DNA of 64,000 nt from Vagococcus carniphilus (GTDB lineage Bacteria > Bacillota > Bacilli > Lactobacillales > Vagococcaceae), in assembly GCF_014397115.1 (NCBI RefSeq), contig NZ_CP060720.1, positions 2,744,001 through 2,808,000 of the forward strand, given 5' to 3'. Under the pieces are notes generated by a model. It was not told the origin of the DNA. It ran no database searches and saw only the letters and a program-made list of their open reading frames with translations. Shown here one piece after another: positions 49,849 through 59,579 of this stretch. Position numbers and translations under genes: made by a program. Positions within the stretch are counted from its first letter, which is position 1; each line of letters opens with the position of its first letter.

Positions 49849-50965
49849 CTAGACTCGCCTCCTCAAAATCAAACCCTTGCCAAACAGCCTCTCCTGTATA
49901 TTCTTGAGCTTCTTCTTCTCTGCGGAAAATTCGAAGCGCACCTGCAGCTAAAGCTTCCATTTCATATTCTCCTGGCATTGAGATAACTGGAGCAATATAT
50001 CCTGTCATCTCTTTTAGTTGCTCTACTAGAGATTTGTCGTATGCTAAACCACCTGTTAGTATAATTGCCTCTACATCACCTTTTAAAACGGTAGCGTATG
50101 AGCCAATATTTTTAGCCACTTGATAAACGAGTGCATCATGGACAAATTTTGCATATGAATCACCTTGTTTAATTCGATCCGCTAACTCGATTCCATCCGT
50201 TATACCAATGTGATCCATCCACCCTGCTTCTCTTGTTAGAAGTTTTTCTAATTCTTTTTGTGTGTAGTCACCTGAAAAAGCTAAACGTAAGACACTTAAA
50301 GCAGGTATTGATCCTGATCTGTTTGGACTCATTGGGCCGTCACCGTTGATATTATCACTAGAATCTATCATACGCCCTTTTTCGTGAGCCGTTACTGAAA
50401 TCCCTCCGCCAAGATGAGCAATAACGAGATTTAAATCTTCATATTGTTTATCTTGTGAGTGAGCATATCGAATGCCAACTTCCTTTTGATTCAAAGCATG
50501 AATACTACTTTTTCGATAAATATTTTTAAGACCTGTTGCTCGTGCTAAATCTTGGAGTTCATCTACTACTGGTGGATTAACAGTGTAAGCAACACCGCCA
50601 AATTCGCGAACAAATTCATTAGCTAATTGGACAGCCAAATTACATGGATGTTGTCCTGCAAAACCATCAAAAGCATCTTTCAACATTAATTCATTAATAG
50701 CTAACACACCACTTTTAACAGTTTTAAATCCTCCACCACGGCCAACAAAAGCATCAGTACCTTCAAGTGTTTGACCTTTTTCTTTTAAAACTTTCAATAT
50801 AATCTCTTTACGATAATCTAATTGATCGTTGATTTCCGAAAAAATAGCTAAGTCTTCTGTACTATGCATAATATTTTGACTAAAAATAAGTTCATCATCA
50901 TTAAATAATGCAATTTTAGTCGATGTTGAGCCTGGGTTAATTGTAAAAATTTTATAAGACTTCAT
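49835..50965 (-). CDS. buk: Butyrate kinase
   Basis: A 376-residue ASKHA-family acyl kinase (butyrate/branched-chain fatty acid kinase). TINPGSTSTKIALF is the phosphate-1 motif, AHLGGGISV the catalytic-side loop and ILTGGLAYDK the adenosine-side motif. It forms ATP from acyl-phosphate. Its partner ptb overlaps it directly, so energy is conserved as acyl-CoA is released as free acid. Confidence 0.92.
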   Translation of the reverse strand: MKSYKIFTINPGSTSTKIALFNDDELIFSQNIMHSTEDLAIFSEINDQLDYRKEIILKVLKEKGQTLEGTDAFVGRGGGFKTVKSGVLAINELMLKDAFDGFAGQHPCNLAVQLANEFVREFGGVAYTVNPPVVDELQDLARATGLKNIYRKSSIHALNQKEVGIRYAHSQDKQYEDLNLVIAHLGGGISVTAHEKGRMIDSSDNINGDGPMSPNRSGSIPALSVLRLAFSGDYTQKELEKLLTREAGWMDHIGITDGIELADRIKQGDSYAKFVHDALVYQVAKNIGSYATVLKGDVEAIILTGGLAYDKSLVEQLKEMTGYIAPVISMPGEYEMEALAAGALRIFRREEEAQEYTGEAVWQGFDFEEASLDGVN

Positions 50966-50992
50966 CTAAACTGTCCTCTCGTTCATTAAAAA

Positions 50993-52024
50993 TTATTCTT
51001 CAGACCAAACACTCATTGGGTCCCATTCGGTCATTTTATCACCGTATTTTTTCTCCATATCTGCTCTTACTTGAACAAATTTTTCAGGAAGAACTTCCCA
51101 ACTTGCAGGCTCATTAATGCCTCTTTTAGCCTTTAATAAAGCATCTACACTTGCGTAAAGACGTTCTGGTCTAATCCAGTGTAAGTAATCTGAGATATCC
51201 ATTTTGTTACATAGCTCAACTGAATCAATTTCATCATCATAATGAGTTTCAAATTGTTCTAATACTGTTAGTAGGTAGTCACGTTGTTCGATAACAAATT
51301 CTAGGCCACAGATAGCCCCATGACCTGGAACAACCACTTCTGGTTTCAACTCATTAATAATACGGTTCAATACGTTCACCCAGTTATGAATACCTGCTTC
51401 GCTATAAGCGCCACATCCGTTAAAGACAATATCTCCAGCAAATAAAACTTTATCTTCTGGTAACCAAAGAAGTAAGTCACTGTCCGAATGAGCAGGAGCC
51501 ACATTTAAAATTTTAGCCACAGTATCTCCTAATCGAATATCGATATCACCACTGATTTCAATATCTGGATTAATCCATTCAACACCTGCTAAATCAAACC
51601 CATTTAATTCATTAGCAAGGAATTGTTGACCTGGTGTTACGCCCTGAGCATCTTTTCCTAATTTAACTAATTTACTCCAAGCTCCAAGTGAGTTTGTTTC
51701 AGGTATTCTTTCTGTATTCGCATATTCATGCATGATAAAGCAAGAATCTTCAAACACTTTATTTCCCCAAGTGTGATCGCAGTTATAATGTGAATTCACT
51801 ACATAAGCAGGTTTTTTTCCGCCACTTACTTCTTGGAAAGCTTCCATCATCTCTTCAGCATGAAACAAGTCAAAAAATGTATCAAAAACTAATCCTGGTC
51901 CTCGATTAATGAAAGCTGCATTTGCCCAACTAATTCCTTTATATGGTGAAACTGCTGCAAAAATATCATCAGCAATCTCAATAAATTTAACGCGTTCTTT
52001 TTGAATAATTCTTCTATTTTTCAT
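50993..52024 (-). CDS. MBL-fold metallo-hydrolase
   Basis: A 343-residue metallo-beta-lactamase-fold protein. The metal motif is NSHYNCDHTWGN, a variant of HxHxDH with His/Asn/Asp/His; further ligands lie in AHSDSDLLL, FAGDIVFNG and VVPGHG. The substrate is not readable; lactonases, hydrolases and thioesterases all share this fold. It is in an operon between the metallolyase and buk, so it probably processes an intermediate of the same pathway. Confidence 0.85.
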   Translation of the reverse strand: MKNRRIIQKERVKFIEIADDIFAAVSPYKGISWANAAFINRGPGLVFDTFFDLFHAEEMMEAFQEVSGGKKPAYVVNSHYNCDHTWGNKVFEDSCFIMHEYANTERIPETNSLGAWSKLVKLGKDAQGVTPGQQFLANELNGFDLAGVEWINPDIEISGDIDIRLGDTVAKILNVAPAHSDSDLLLWLPEDKVLFAGDIVFNGCGAYSEAGIHNWVNVLNRIINELKPEVVVPGHGAICGLEFVIEQRDYLLTVLEQFETHYDDEIDSVELCNKMDISDYLHWIRPERLYASVDALLKAKRGINEPASWEVLPEKFVQVRADMEKKYGDKMTEWDPMSVWSEE

Positions 52025-52054
52025 TACTTTTCCTCTTTTACTTGCTGTTGTTTA

Positions 52055-53284
52055 TTATTTAGTAAGATAGTTTTTAATTAAGTTATCTACTCGATATTCA
52101 GGAAGAATATCTTTAATCATCACTGATTCTTTTTTAATCATTTCAGAAATAGCACGTGTTTCTTCTTTTGTTGCGGTTAATCCCATATCTTCAACGCGCT
52201 TAGCAATCATGTTTGCTCCCACACCTTTTCCGTAAACAACTTCATATGGTGGACATCCGATTAAAGAAGGTACAAATGGTAAAACGGCTGGAACTCCACC
52301 TTGAGGTTCAAGTTTATTAAGCATATCTACAATAAGACCAGAACCCATCTTAAAGTTTCTTGAACCAAGAAGAGGTTTATTATCAGCAAAAGGTGTCTTA
52401 GACATTGTTTCCAATTTTTTAGCAAGAGGATACATTTTTTCAAGTTCAACACCTGTTTCAATTCCCATGTTAAGCATTAAGTTTAAAATGACTTCTTCTG
52501 TTGGTGTGTTTCCTGCTCTTTCACCTAATCCGTTCATAGCTACTTGAACATAATTAGCTCCTGCTGATACGGCTGCTAAAGTATTGGCTGTTGCAAGACC
52601 ATAATCATTATGGAAATGACAAGAAACATCCACACCTTCGCCTGCCCATTCACGGTATTTTTTAATCATGCCTTGAACTACCCAAGGCATAGTGAAACCA
52701 AACGTATCAGCGTATGAAATTTCAGTTGCTCCTGCTTCTACTGTTTCTTTAATAAATCGTTCAATATAGTTTAAATTAGTTCCTCGGGCGATATCCCATG
52801 GACCTACAATAATTTCTTTTATGCCACATTCTTTTGCTTGTTTAACTGCCGCTACAAAGCTAGCAATAGATTCTTCTTCTGAATTAACTCCGATTGCTTT
52901 AGCAACCCATCCATTTCCAGGTCCTTCAATTCCGATTACTTCTACACCACATTTAGCAGCTGTTTCAATATCTTTTGGTACTGTACGAGCAAGAGAAGCA
53001 AGTTTAGCATTTTTTAAGACACCTGGTTTAGATAAAGCTTTTAATGCTTCACGTTCTTCATCAGATACCATGGCAAACATCTCAATTCTATCAACACCCA
53101 TATCATCAAAATCTTTAGCTAGTTCAAATTTTTCTGCTGCTGTTAGAACACATCCTGGATTTTGATCTCCTTCTCTAAGAGAAACTTCATGGATTCCAAC
53201 ACGTTTTGGGTAATCACACCCAACTAGCATATCCTCCATATAGTTGAAATCTGTTACCCAATATTTGTCTGTTCGATGTTCCAT
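52055..53284 (-). CDS. DRE-TIM metallolyase (HMGL-like / LeuA-like)
   Basis: A 409-residue TIM-barrel enzyme with a pyruvate-carboxyltransferase-type domain. The LREGDQNPG element (R37) and the metal-binding HFHNDYG (H223, H225, N226, D227) are clear, as is GERAGNTPTEE. Family reactions are Claisen-type condensation or cleavage with acyl-CoA. It lacks the LeuA regulatory domain, and no leucine or lysine genes are near. ATG 53284 has GAGGAGG 8 bases upstream; ATG 53293 is too close to that site. It is the first gene of the operon. Confidence 0.85.
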   Translation of the reverse strand: MEHRTDKYWVTDFNYMEDMLVGCDYPKRVGIHEVSLREGDQNPGCVLTAAEKFELAKDFDDMGVDRIEMFAMVSDEEREALKALSKPGVLKNAKLASLARTVPKDIETAAKCGVEVIGIEGPGNGWVAKAIGVNSEEESIASFVAAVKQAKECGIKEIIVGPWDIARGTNLNYIERFIKETVEAGATEISYADTFGFTMPWVVQGMIKKYREWAGEGVDVSCHFHNDYGLATANTLAAVSAGANYVQVAMNGLGERAGNTPTEEVILNLMLNMGIETGVELEKMYPLAKKLETMSKTPFADNKPLLGSRNFKMGSGLIVDMLNKLEPQGGVPAVLPFVPSLIGCPPYEVVYGKGVGANMIAKRVEDMGLTATKEETRAISEMIKKESVMIKDILPEYRVDNLIKNYLTK

Positions 53285-53312
53285 TATCAACATCCTCCTC
53301 GATAATTTTAAT

Positions 53313-53353
53313 TTTTATACTCAAGTCGTTGACTCCAGTCGCTGACTTGAGTC
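53313..53353 (-). promoter_or_regulatory. Operon promoter with nested palindromic operator
   Basis: A -10 TATAAA (53313-53318) is preceded by a 9-bp inverted repeat ACTCAAGTC (53319-53327) / GACTTGAGT (53344-53352) that encloses a second palindrome GACTCCAGTC. The arms lie where RNA polymerase would bind. The divergent TetR gene 200 bases away is the likely binder; this is inferred from position. Confidence 0.65.
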
Positions 53354-53559
53354 AATTATGTGTTTTCAAAATGATTCTGTCAACTACTTTTTTTCAAAAA
53401 AACTCTTTCTTATTTCCGTAATTAGAAAAAAAGGCTTATTTTCTAGTAATAGCCTCATCTAGAAAAAAAAAAAAACTGTATGATATGATTAGCCAATAAC
53501 CTATCAAGTCAGTTTTAAAAAAAGAAATAAATCATATCATTTGTAAGTAGGAGAAGATT

Positions 53560-54195
53560 ATGGCAATCGTAGAAAAAAAAATGACTCAAAGAGAAATAAA
53601 TGCTCAAAAAACAAAACGTAAAGTGTTAGAAACATCCCTTCAATTATTTACTACCCACGGCTATGACTCCGTCACTATTGATGACATAGTCAAAAAAGCT
53701 GGTGTTTCAAAAGGAACGTTTTATACTCATTTTTCATCTAAAGATAGAGTGTTAGTAGAAAGTTTTAATTCTATTGATGGCGTTTTTGAAGAAGCTATGG
53801 AGGTTTTACCAGATGACACATCGGCAAGTGATCAATTACGTGTTTTGTTTAAAACACTTTTTGAATACTGTTCTAATTTTCAAGATGTTGATATCATGAA
53901 AATTGTTTACATGAACCAAATTAGCTTAGGAGAACGTCAAGTACTTCTAAAAGATCACAATAGACCTCATTACAAATACTTAGATAAAATTGTTAAATTG
54001 GGAGTAGCAACAGAAGAATTTCATTTTAGTGTTGATACCGAAACTTTAATTGAGTACTTTTTTATTTTTAGTTTTGGTTTGACTTACAATTGGTGTCTTG
54101 AGGATGGAAAGAAAGATTTAGTCCAAACTGGATCTGTTTTTGTGGATCAATTAATTGAATGGTTATCTGGACCTGTTAAAAAGATGCCATTTTAG
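53560..54195 (+). CDS. TetR/AcrR-family regulator
   Basis: A 211-residue regulator with a typical TetR HTH (VLETSLQLFTTHGYDSVTI then KKAGVSKGTFYTHFSSK) and a C-terminal ligand-binding helical domain. It is divergent from the metallolyase-MBL-buk-ptb operon and probably represses it. A GGAG site is about 8 bases before the ATG. Confidence 0.88.
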   Translation: MAIVEKKMTQREINAQKTKRKVLETSLQLFTTHGYDSVTIDDIVKKAGVSKGTFYTHFSSKDRVLVESFNSIDGVFEEAMEVLPDDTSASDQLRVLFKTLFEYCSNFQDVDIMKIVYMNQISLGERQVLLKDHNRPHYKYLDKIVKLGVATEEFHFSVDTETLIEYFFIFSFGLTYNWCLEDGKKDLVQTGSVFVDQLIEWLSGPVKKMPF

Positions 54196-54210
54196 ATTTA
54201 AATAAAATAA

Positions 54211-54251
54211 AGCACTCCTTTCTTAGTTTATTTTTTGAAAGGAGTGTCTTA
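54211..54251 (+). terminator. Terminator of the TetR gene
   Basis: AGCACTCCTTTC...GAAAGGAGTGTCTT hairpin followed by T-rich sequence. Confidence 0.8.
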
Positions 54252-54301
54252 TTTTATTTAAATTATTTATGAATGCTTTTTATTTTTCTATATCTAAATA
54301 A

Positions 54302-54344
54302 AAAAATCGCATTGATAGAATTTAATCTAGCAATACGATTTAGT
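54302..54344 (-). terminator. Possible terminator of the surface-protein gene
   Basis: AAATCG.ATTG...CAAT.CGATTT imperfect inverted repeat, about 60 bases past the stop codon on the minus strand. Confidence 0.45.
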
Positions 54345-54402
54345 CTACAAGCATAAAATCTTACTATCTTTCACACTTCTTTATGACTATTTAGAGTTTT
54401 TC

Positions 54403-57400
54403 TTATTTGTAACTAAATATTTCTGTTATTGAATAGTCATAATATAATATATCTCTACCAAATGGACCATTCCCATTTTTGATTCCTGTAATTACAAGGG
54501 CACCGTATGCTATACTATTACTTTTCCCTTTAATAATATTATGCAAATGACCATCTTCTTTATTACCTTCAGTTGAATAAAACTCAGATTCATTTAATTC
54601 TTTTTTAAACATTATATCTGCCAACTCTTCTACTGTTGCCGCTATACCTAAAACATTAGACACTGGAGCTGAACTAAGTGGGATCATGTTTTCACCATTA
54701 TTTCCTAATTCACTAGCTAAAACTGAACTATTATTGGATGTTAAATGCTCTTTTTCGTACCCTTCTGCAATCGTATGAGCAAACATTGCTGCTTTAGCTT
54801 TATCAGATAACTCAATATAATTTAAAGGAGATAATCCTAGCTCTGAACGAAGAGTATTAATGTTCTCAATCATTCGTTTTGTATAACGATCATTGATTTC
54901 AAAATAAACTTGTAACTTTTCATAATCTGATTCAGATATTTCATAATTTATATCTTTTTTTATTTCCTCGTGTACTTTTTCAAATACTTCATCTGTTGTA
55001 TCAGTTTTTTTAGATAAAATACTCTCTATGGAGTCATAAACTGTATAATCATCTACCAAACCTTTTTGAACACCTTGAACAACCTCTTTTACTGTTTCAA
55101 CTGAAATTTCTTTATAGTCTTCAATATAGTCTGTCACTTCATTTTCTTTTGTTGCTGAACCTATTATTTTATCAATCCGATCTTTTGTTTTTGCTCTGTT
55201 AATTTGGGAGATAAACGTTTGTTTTTGAGTATCAGTAATATGACTCATTCCATTAATCACATCTATCGCTGATTTTTTTTGACTCTCTAAGCCAGTATTT
55301 TCTGTTTTATCATTTTTAGCACTTTCAACTTTAGCTGCTTCTAAGACACTCGCAATCTGAGCTTCAGTTTTTGCTATTTTAATCTGTTCTTCAAACGATT
55401 TGTTTCCTTTCAAGTTCAATCCTGCTAATTCTTTAAGAGCATTTTTGCGAGTTGTTTCTAGTTTCTCTGATGTTTCTTTATCTTGCTTAAATTGATCATC
55501 TTGATTTTTAGCCTCTACTACAATTTTATTAATCTCTTCAGAAGTTTTTGCTTTATCAATTAATCCATTCACATCTTTTTTATTAGCTTCAGATAAATAT
55601 TCTAACTGGGTAATTTTTTGTTTAGCCTGTTCTTTTTCTTTTTCCAATTTTTCTTTATTAGCTGTTTCTTCATTATTTTTATCAGATACTTGTTTGGCTT
55701 TTGCCACAATTGTATTAATTGAACTAACTGTTTTAGCTTCATCTATTTGTTTATCAAATTCAGTCTGTTGAGATTCTATTAAATTCATTTTACTTAAGTC
55801 AGACTTAGCTTTCTTTTTTGCATCATTCAATTCTTTTTTACTTACGGCTTCATCATTTTTATTGGAACTTACGACTGCTTCATTCAGTATTGAGTTAATA
55901 TCAGTAGTTTTCTTAGCAGTTTTAATACGATTCTTAAATGCTGATTTTTCTGCTTCTGTTAAATTTAATTTCTCTAATGAAGCAATTGCCTCATTTTTGA
56001 CTTTCTCTAATTGATTTTGTTCATTCTGATTATTTTTATCGCTCACTTGATGCGCATTTTCTAGCGCATCTGAAACTTCTGGAACTGATTTTGCATTAGT
56101 AACTAAAGAAAGAAATGTTGCTTGCTCTTCTTCCAACAAATGAAGTGTTTTAATTTCCTTTTTAGCATTTAATTTAGCTGCTTCTAATTTAGATTTTTCA
56201 GCTTCCTCTTTTTTATTATTTTCAGTACTTAGTGATTGAGCATGAGTTAAAATATCACTAATGTCAGCAAGATTTGTGGCTGAATTAATTTGATAAATAA
56301 GAATCTCTTTATCTTCACTATTTAAATTTAAACTATCTAGTTGAATTAACGCATTAGCTTTCTCTTTTTTTAACTCTTCACTCTCATTTTTTATAGCTTC
56401 ATTTTTTTCATGAGCTGTCTGAGCTTGTGCAATATAATTATTAATTTCTTCCACTGATTGAGCAGCTTGAATGACTGATTTAAAATCGGTCAATTCTTCT
56501 GGTAATAAATTCAAATTAGCCAAAGTCTCTACTGCTGACTGTTTGGCTTCTTCTAACCCATTATCTTCTTCTGGTTTTGTGCTACCTTCCAGTTTAGCAA
56601 TTTCAGCTTGAATTTCGTCAATTTTTTGTTGTAAATGATTGATTTCATCATTAATAGCAGATGTTTCTTCTGCAATAGAATTTGCATCAATTACTGGTAA
56701 TTGTTTGGCTGCCTCTAAGTCTTGTAATGCAATTGCTTGTTCATTTAAGATAGCTTGTTTATTTGCTTGTGCCACTTCTAATCCTGCTTGAGCATTGATT
56801 AATGCTTCGTTAAGGGATGTTGGGACTTCTTTTTCTTCTTCTGTTGGTTGCCAAGCATCGATGGCAGACTGAGCTTCAACCACACTATTTTGAGCTGCAA
56901 TAATTGCTGCTTCAGCAACTGCTAGCTTATCAACCAATTCATTAACTACCATTTGAGCATTCGCTGAAATGATTGAATTTTCTTTGTTTTTAGCATTAGC
57001 CTCATTGAGTCTTACAAACGCTGCTTCCAATTCTACTTGTTTATTTCCTAATTGCGCTTCTAAGTCAGCTAATTGTTTTTTTAGTTCTTCTAATCGATTT
57101 CCCTCTGGTTTAGGTTCAATAGGTTTAACAGGTACAGTCGGTTTTATTGGTTTAATGGGCTTATCTGGATTAGCGTCAACTGACTTAATTGGATTTCGTT
57201 GATTGCTATGTTTACCATTATCAAAATTTGATTGATTAACAGGTGTTGTATCAGTTTTGTCTGTCGATTCTTTTGTTTTATTAGTTGCTGAGTCAATTGA
57301 TTTACCTATAACTGGATTAGATGTTTGATTCATAAATGGTTGATCTTTATCAACCTTATCTCCATCAGATAAAATTTGTTCATTTAAAACTTTGCCATCT

Positions 57401-57789
57401 TTATCAGTTAATGTAATTTTTTGTCCATCAAAAGTAATCGTTGTGCCAATTGGTACAGTGTATTGCGAACCTTCTTCAAAGCCATTTAGTTCCATTAACA
57501 CAGTATGTTTTACATTGATAGCACGACCTATTTCATAAAACGTATCACCATCAGCAAACGTATAGGATGTATCAGTTTCATTAATCTTTTCTCTAATTTC
57601 TTCAGCCGTATTCGGTCTCCATTCAGCTGCTTGTACCTCACTACCATTAGTTGTGACAATACCTACACCAATTAAGCTAAGATAAACTAGACCTTTAATA
57701 ACCCATCCGTTACGTCCTCTAACTAGTTTAGGCTTGTAATCTTGTTGGACTTCATATGGTACGTAACCATTCTTTTTATTATCTTTCAT
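54403..57789 (-). CDS. SEC10/PgrA-like secreted surface protein, LysM and GA-like repeats
   Basis: 1128 residues. A secretory signal (membrane segment about 27-50, cleavage near VQAAEW) is followed by a LysM-like domain (YTFADGDTFYEIGRAINV), a low-complexity Pro/Lys region, a coiled coil (about 230-410), then eight GA-like helical repeats of about 52 residues, each with a [LK]xx[AK]+xAxxxLxxLNL core. The C-terminus is a CAP/SCP-type domain (YTKRMIENINTLRSELGLSPLNY) as in SEC10/PgrA surface-exclusion proteins. No LPXTG sorting signal ends it (…EIFSYK), so it may bind the wall through LysM. Confidence 0.8.
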   Translation of the reverse strand: MKDNKKNGYVPYEVQQDYKPKLVRGRNGWVIKGLVYLSLIGVGIVTTNGSEVQAAEWRPNTAEEIREKINETDTSYTFADGDTFYEIGRAINVKHTVLMELNGFEEGSQYTVPIGTTITFDGQKITLTDKDGKVLNEQILSDGDKVDKDQPFMNQTSNPVIGKSIDSATNKTKESTDKTDTTPVNQSNFDNGKHSNQRNPIKSVDANPDKPIKPIKPTVPVKPIEPKPEGNRLEELKKQLADLEAQLGNKQVELEAAFVRLNEANAKNKENSIISANAQMVVNELVDKLAVAEAAIIAAQNSVVEAQSAIDAWQPTEEEKEVPTSLNEALINAQAGLEVAQANKQAILNEQAIALQDLEAAKQLPVIDANSIAEETSAINDEINHLQQKIDEIQAEIAKLEGSTKPEEDNGLEEAKQSAVETLANLNLLPEELTDFKSVIQAAQSVEEINNYIAQAQTAHEKNEAIKNESEELKKEKANALIQLDSLNLNSEDKEILIYQINSATNLADISDILTHAQSLSTENNKKEEAEKSKLEAAKLNAKKEIKTLHLLEEEQATFLSLVTNAKSVPEVSDALENAHQVSDKNNQNEQNQLEKVKNEAIASLEKLNLTEAEKSAFKNRIKTAKKTTDINSILNEAVVSSNKNDEAVSKKELNDAKKKAKSDLSKMNLIESQQTEFDKQIDEAKTVSSINTIVAKAKQVSDKNNEETANKEKLEKEKEQAKQKITQLEYLSEANKKDVNGLIDKAKTSEEINKIVVEAKNQDDQFKQDKETSEKLETTRKNALKELAGLNLKGNKSFEEQIKIAKTEAQIASVLEAAKVESAKNDKTENTGLESQKKSAIDVINGMSHITDTQKQTFISQINRAKTKDRIDKIIGSATKENEVTDYIEDYKEISVETVKEVVQGVQKGLVDDYTVYDSIESILSKKTDTTDEVFEKVHEEIKKDINYEISESDYEKLQVYFEINDRYTKRMIENINTLRSELGLSPLNYIELSDKAKAAMFAHTIAEGYEKEHLTSNNSSVLASELGNNGENMIPLSSAPVSNVLGIAATVEELADIMFKKELNESEFYSTEGNKEDGHLHNIIKGKSNSIAYGALVITGIKNGNGPFGRDILYYDYSITEIFSYK

Positions 57790-57886
57790 TTCTTACTCTC
57801 CTTACACTTTTTACATGGTTAAATATACTTACAACCGTTATTATAAAATACAACCTATGCATATTGTGGGCATCTGTATAATAAAA

Positions 57887-57933
57887 AAAGTCTCTGAAAA
57901 AGTTTACTAGAAACCCTTTCAGAGACTTTTTTA
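57887..57933. terminator. Bidirectional terminator
   Basis: AAAAAGTCTCTGAAA...TTTCAGAGACTTTTT with an internal loop, between the surface-protein gene and the transporter-like gene. Confidence 0.85.
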
Positions 57934-57939
57934 TTAAAA

Positions 57940-58515
57940 TTATTCTTTTACACCTTTACCGATTGAGATAAAAAATTTTTGAAGTTGGGGTAACTTGCTT
58001 AATTGCATCACCAATAAGCATGAAAGTATTTTATCAATGATACTATCTGTTACTGCACCGATATAAGCAGCAAAAAACATCGCAACTCCTGAACTTCGAA
58101 TGGCTAAAATCAAGACATCTGTGATCGAGTTTGAAAAGCCACCATAAAGAATTAATCGTATCCAAACACTAACAAAAGAACCTATTAAAGAAACCAAAAT
58201 CCCTGTGAGAATAGCTTGCTTCACATCAAATTTTCGTCTGGAACATAAATTGGCTACAATAGCGTTCACCATACTGGATAAACCAAAAGCTAAAGAAGAA
58301 GGCCCGTGTATAATAGCTAACAACAAGTGAGTTGTAAATCCTGTGAGAACACCATATTTCATTTTAAAATTTACTGCGATAAAAATTGTTCCTATTCCGC
58401 TTAAATAAACTAACGGAATATTCATAAAGGCTATAAAAGTACCTAACATAACATTCATAGCAACTGCAATAGCACATAAAGTTAAGACTTTAAGCTCTGC
58501 TTTTCTTTCTTCCAT
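57940..58515 (-). CDS. ECF-transporter-like S component
   Basis: A 191-residue membrane protein with about six hydrophobic segments and short loops, the layout of ECF transporter S components (AIAVAMNVMLG, HLLLAIIHGPSS, FVSVWIRLILYGG). The ligand, a vitamin or similar small molecule, is not indicated. ATG 58515 is preferred because its AAAGGA site is well spaced; ATG 58524 lies on the site. It follows a WYL regulator with a short gap and may be controlled by it. Confidence 0.65.
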   Translation of the reverse strand: MEERKAELKVLTLCAIAVAMNVMLGTFIAFMNIPLVYLSGIGTIFIAVNFKMKYGVLTGFTTHLLLAIIHGPSSLAFGLSSMVNAIVANLCSRRKFDVKQAILTGILVSLIGSFVSVWIRLILYGGFSNSITDVLILAIRSSGVAMFFAAYIGAVTDSIIDKILSCLLVMQLSKLPQLQKFFISIGKGVKE

Positions 58516-58574
58516 AAACAACATCCTTTTAAAAAATTCATAATACTTAGTTATTTCCGTTTATGTAATAAAAA

Positions 58575-59579
58575 CTATTTTTTATTCGTTTCAATATCAT
58601 AATAGTTCAACGTATCTTTCATATTTTGAATGAGATAATCTTTAATATGTTTGGGTGAAATTACTTTAACATGATGCCCTTGACCTAATAACCACATTTT
58701 TACTCCATACCCATCATTTCCCTGTATCGAAATTCTAAGACTACCATCATCATTTTCTTGAATAATTGTTGAATTTGGAAAACGATCTAATACATAAATA
58801 GGATCATAGTAAAAATCTAAAACAATTGTTATTGGGTTGCCAAAAAACGGAAGAACACCTTGGTTTCTAAGAACGCCACCTTCAAACTTATCTTTATAAT
58901 CTACTCTATTATGAGATGATATTACTTTTATATCTATCATGCTATGTACTTTGAATTTATTCATAGCTAGTAAGTCAAAATCATCTTGTGCCGTATGAGA
59001 AGATGACATCATATAGAAATACAGATCCGAAAAATAAATCGCATTAGGAACTCGTTGAAAAACGGCAGTAACACCATTTTTAGCATAAGAAAATTCCAAC
59101 ATATTATGGTTAACAATCGCCTTAATAACCATCTCCAATTTTTCAATAACACCATTTGATGAAATTCCCTCATAGTAAAGTTGTTCATTTGCGATGAACT
59201 GCTTTAATACTTCTTGATTATCAGCAGTAGCAATCAATTTATTGGATAGAGAAAAAAATTCTTCTTGGTTAAAAAGTCTCGTCGAGTGAAGTATTTTTAA
59301 AAGTATCAAAATATCTGTGTCTGTCAATCGTTCTAAATTACTAATATCACCAATATTTTTTAATTGATAATTTCCTCTTCCATCTCGTTCAATATTAACG
59401 TTATCAGATAGTACTCCTCCGTTTTCTTCACTTAGCAATACTTCCTCAATATAACCAATGTCTCTTTGAATAGTTGAGCTTTGCTTATCAAATTCTTCCA
59501 TTAGTTCACGTTTGGTTATCTTTTTACCACTCAATAAACGAAGAAAGATAATCAACATTCGTTGTTGAGAATTCATCAT
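58575..59579 (-). CDS. HTH-WYL transcriptional regulator
   Basis: A 334-residue WYL-type regulator: an N-terminal HTH (KKITKRELMEEFDKQSSTIQRDI), a middle helical domain with ERLTDTDILILLKILHSTR, and a C-terminal WYL domain with the YFYMMSSSH region. A paralogous remnant of the middle domain lies at 61019-61149. It is upstream of the S-component-like gene on the same strand. Confidence 0.85.
   Translation of the reverse strand: MMNSQQRMLIIFLRLLSGKKITKRELMEEFDKQSSTIQRDIGYIEEVLLSEENGGVLSDNVNIERDGRGNYQLKNIGDISNLERLTDTDILILLKILHSTRLFNQEEFFSLSNKLIATADNQEVLKQFIANEQLYYEGISSNGVIEKLEMVIKAIVNHNMLEFSYAKNGVTAVFQRVPNAIYFSDLYFYMMSSSHTAQDDFDLLAMNKFKVHSMIDIKVISSHNRVDYKDKFEGGVLRNQGVLPFFGNPITIVLDFYYDPIYVLDRFPNSTIIQENDDGSLRISIQGNDGYGVKMWLLGQGHHVKVISPKHIKDYLIQNMKDTLNYYDIETNKK

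Noticed and set aside
52055-53284. Leucine-biosynthesis 2-isopropylmalate synthase
   Set aside because: No regulatory domain, no leuB/C/D nearby, and the operon partners are ptb-buk and an MBL hydrolase.
54403-57789. Repeats in the large surface protein as a mobile or CRISPR-like repeat
   Set aside because: The repeat is at protein level (about 52 residues), with little DNA identity between copies.
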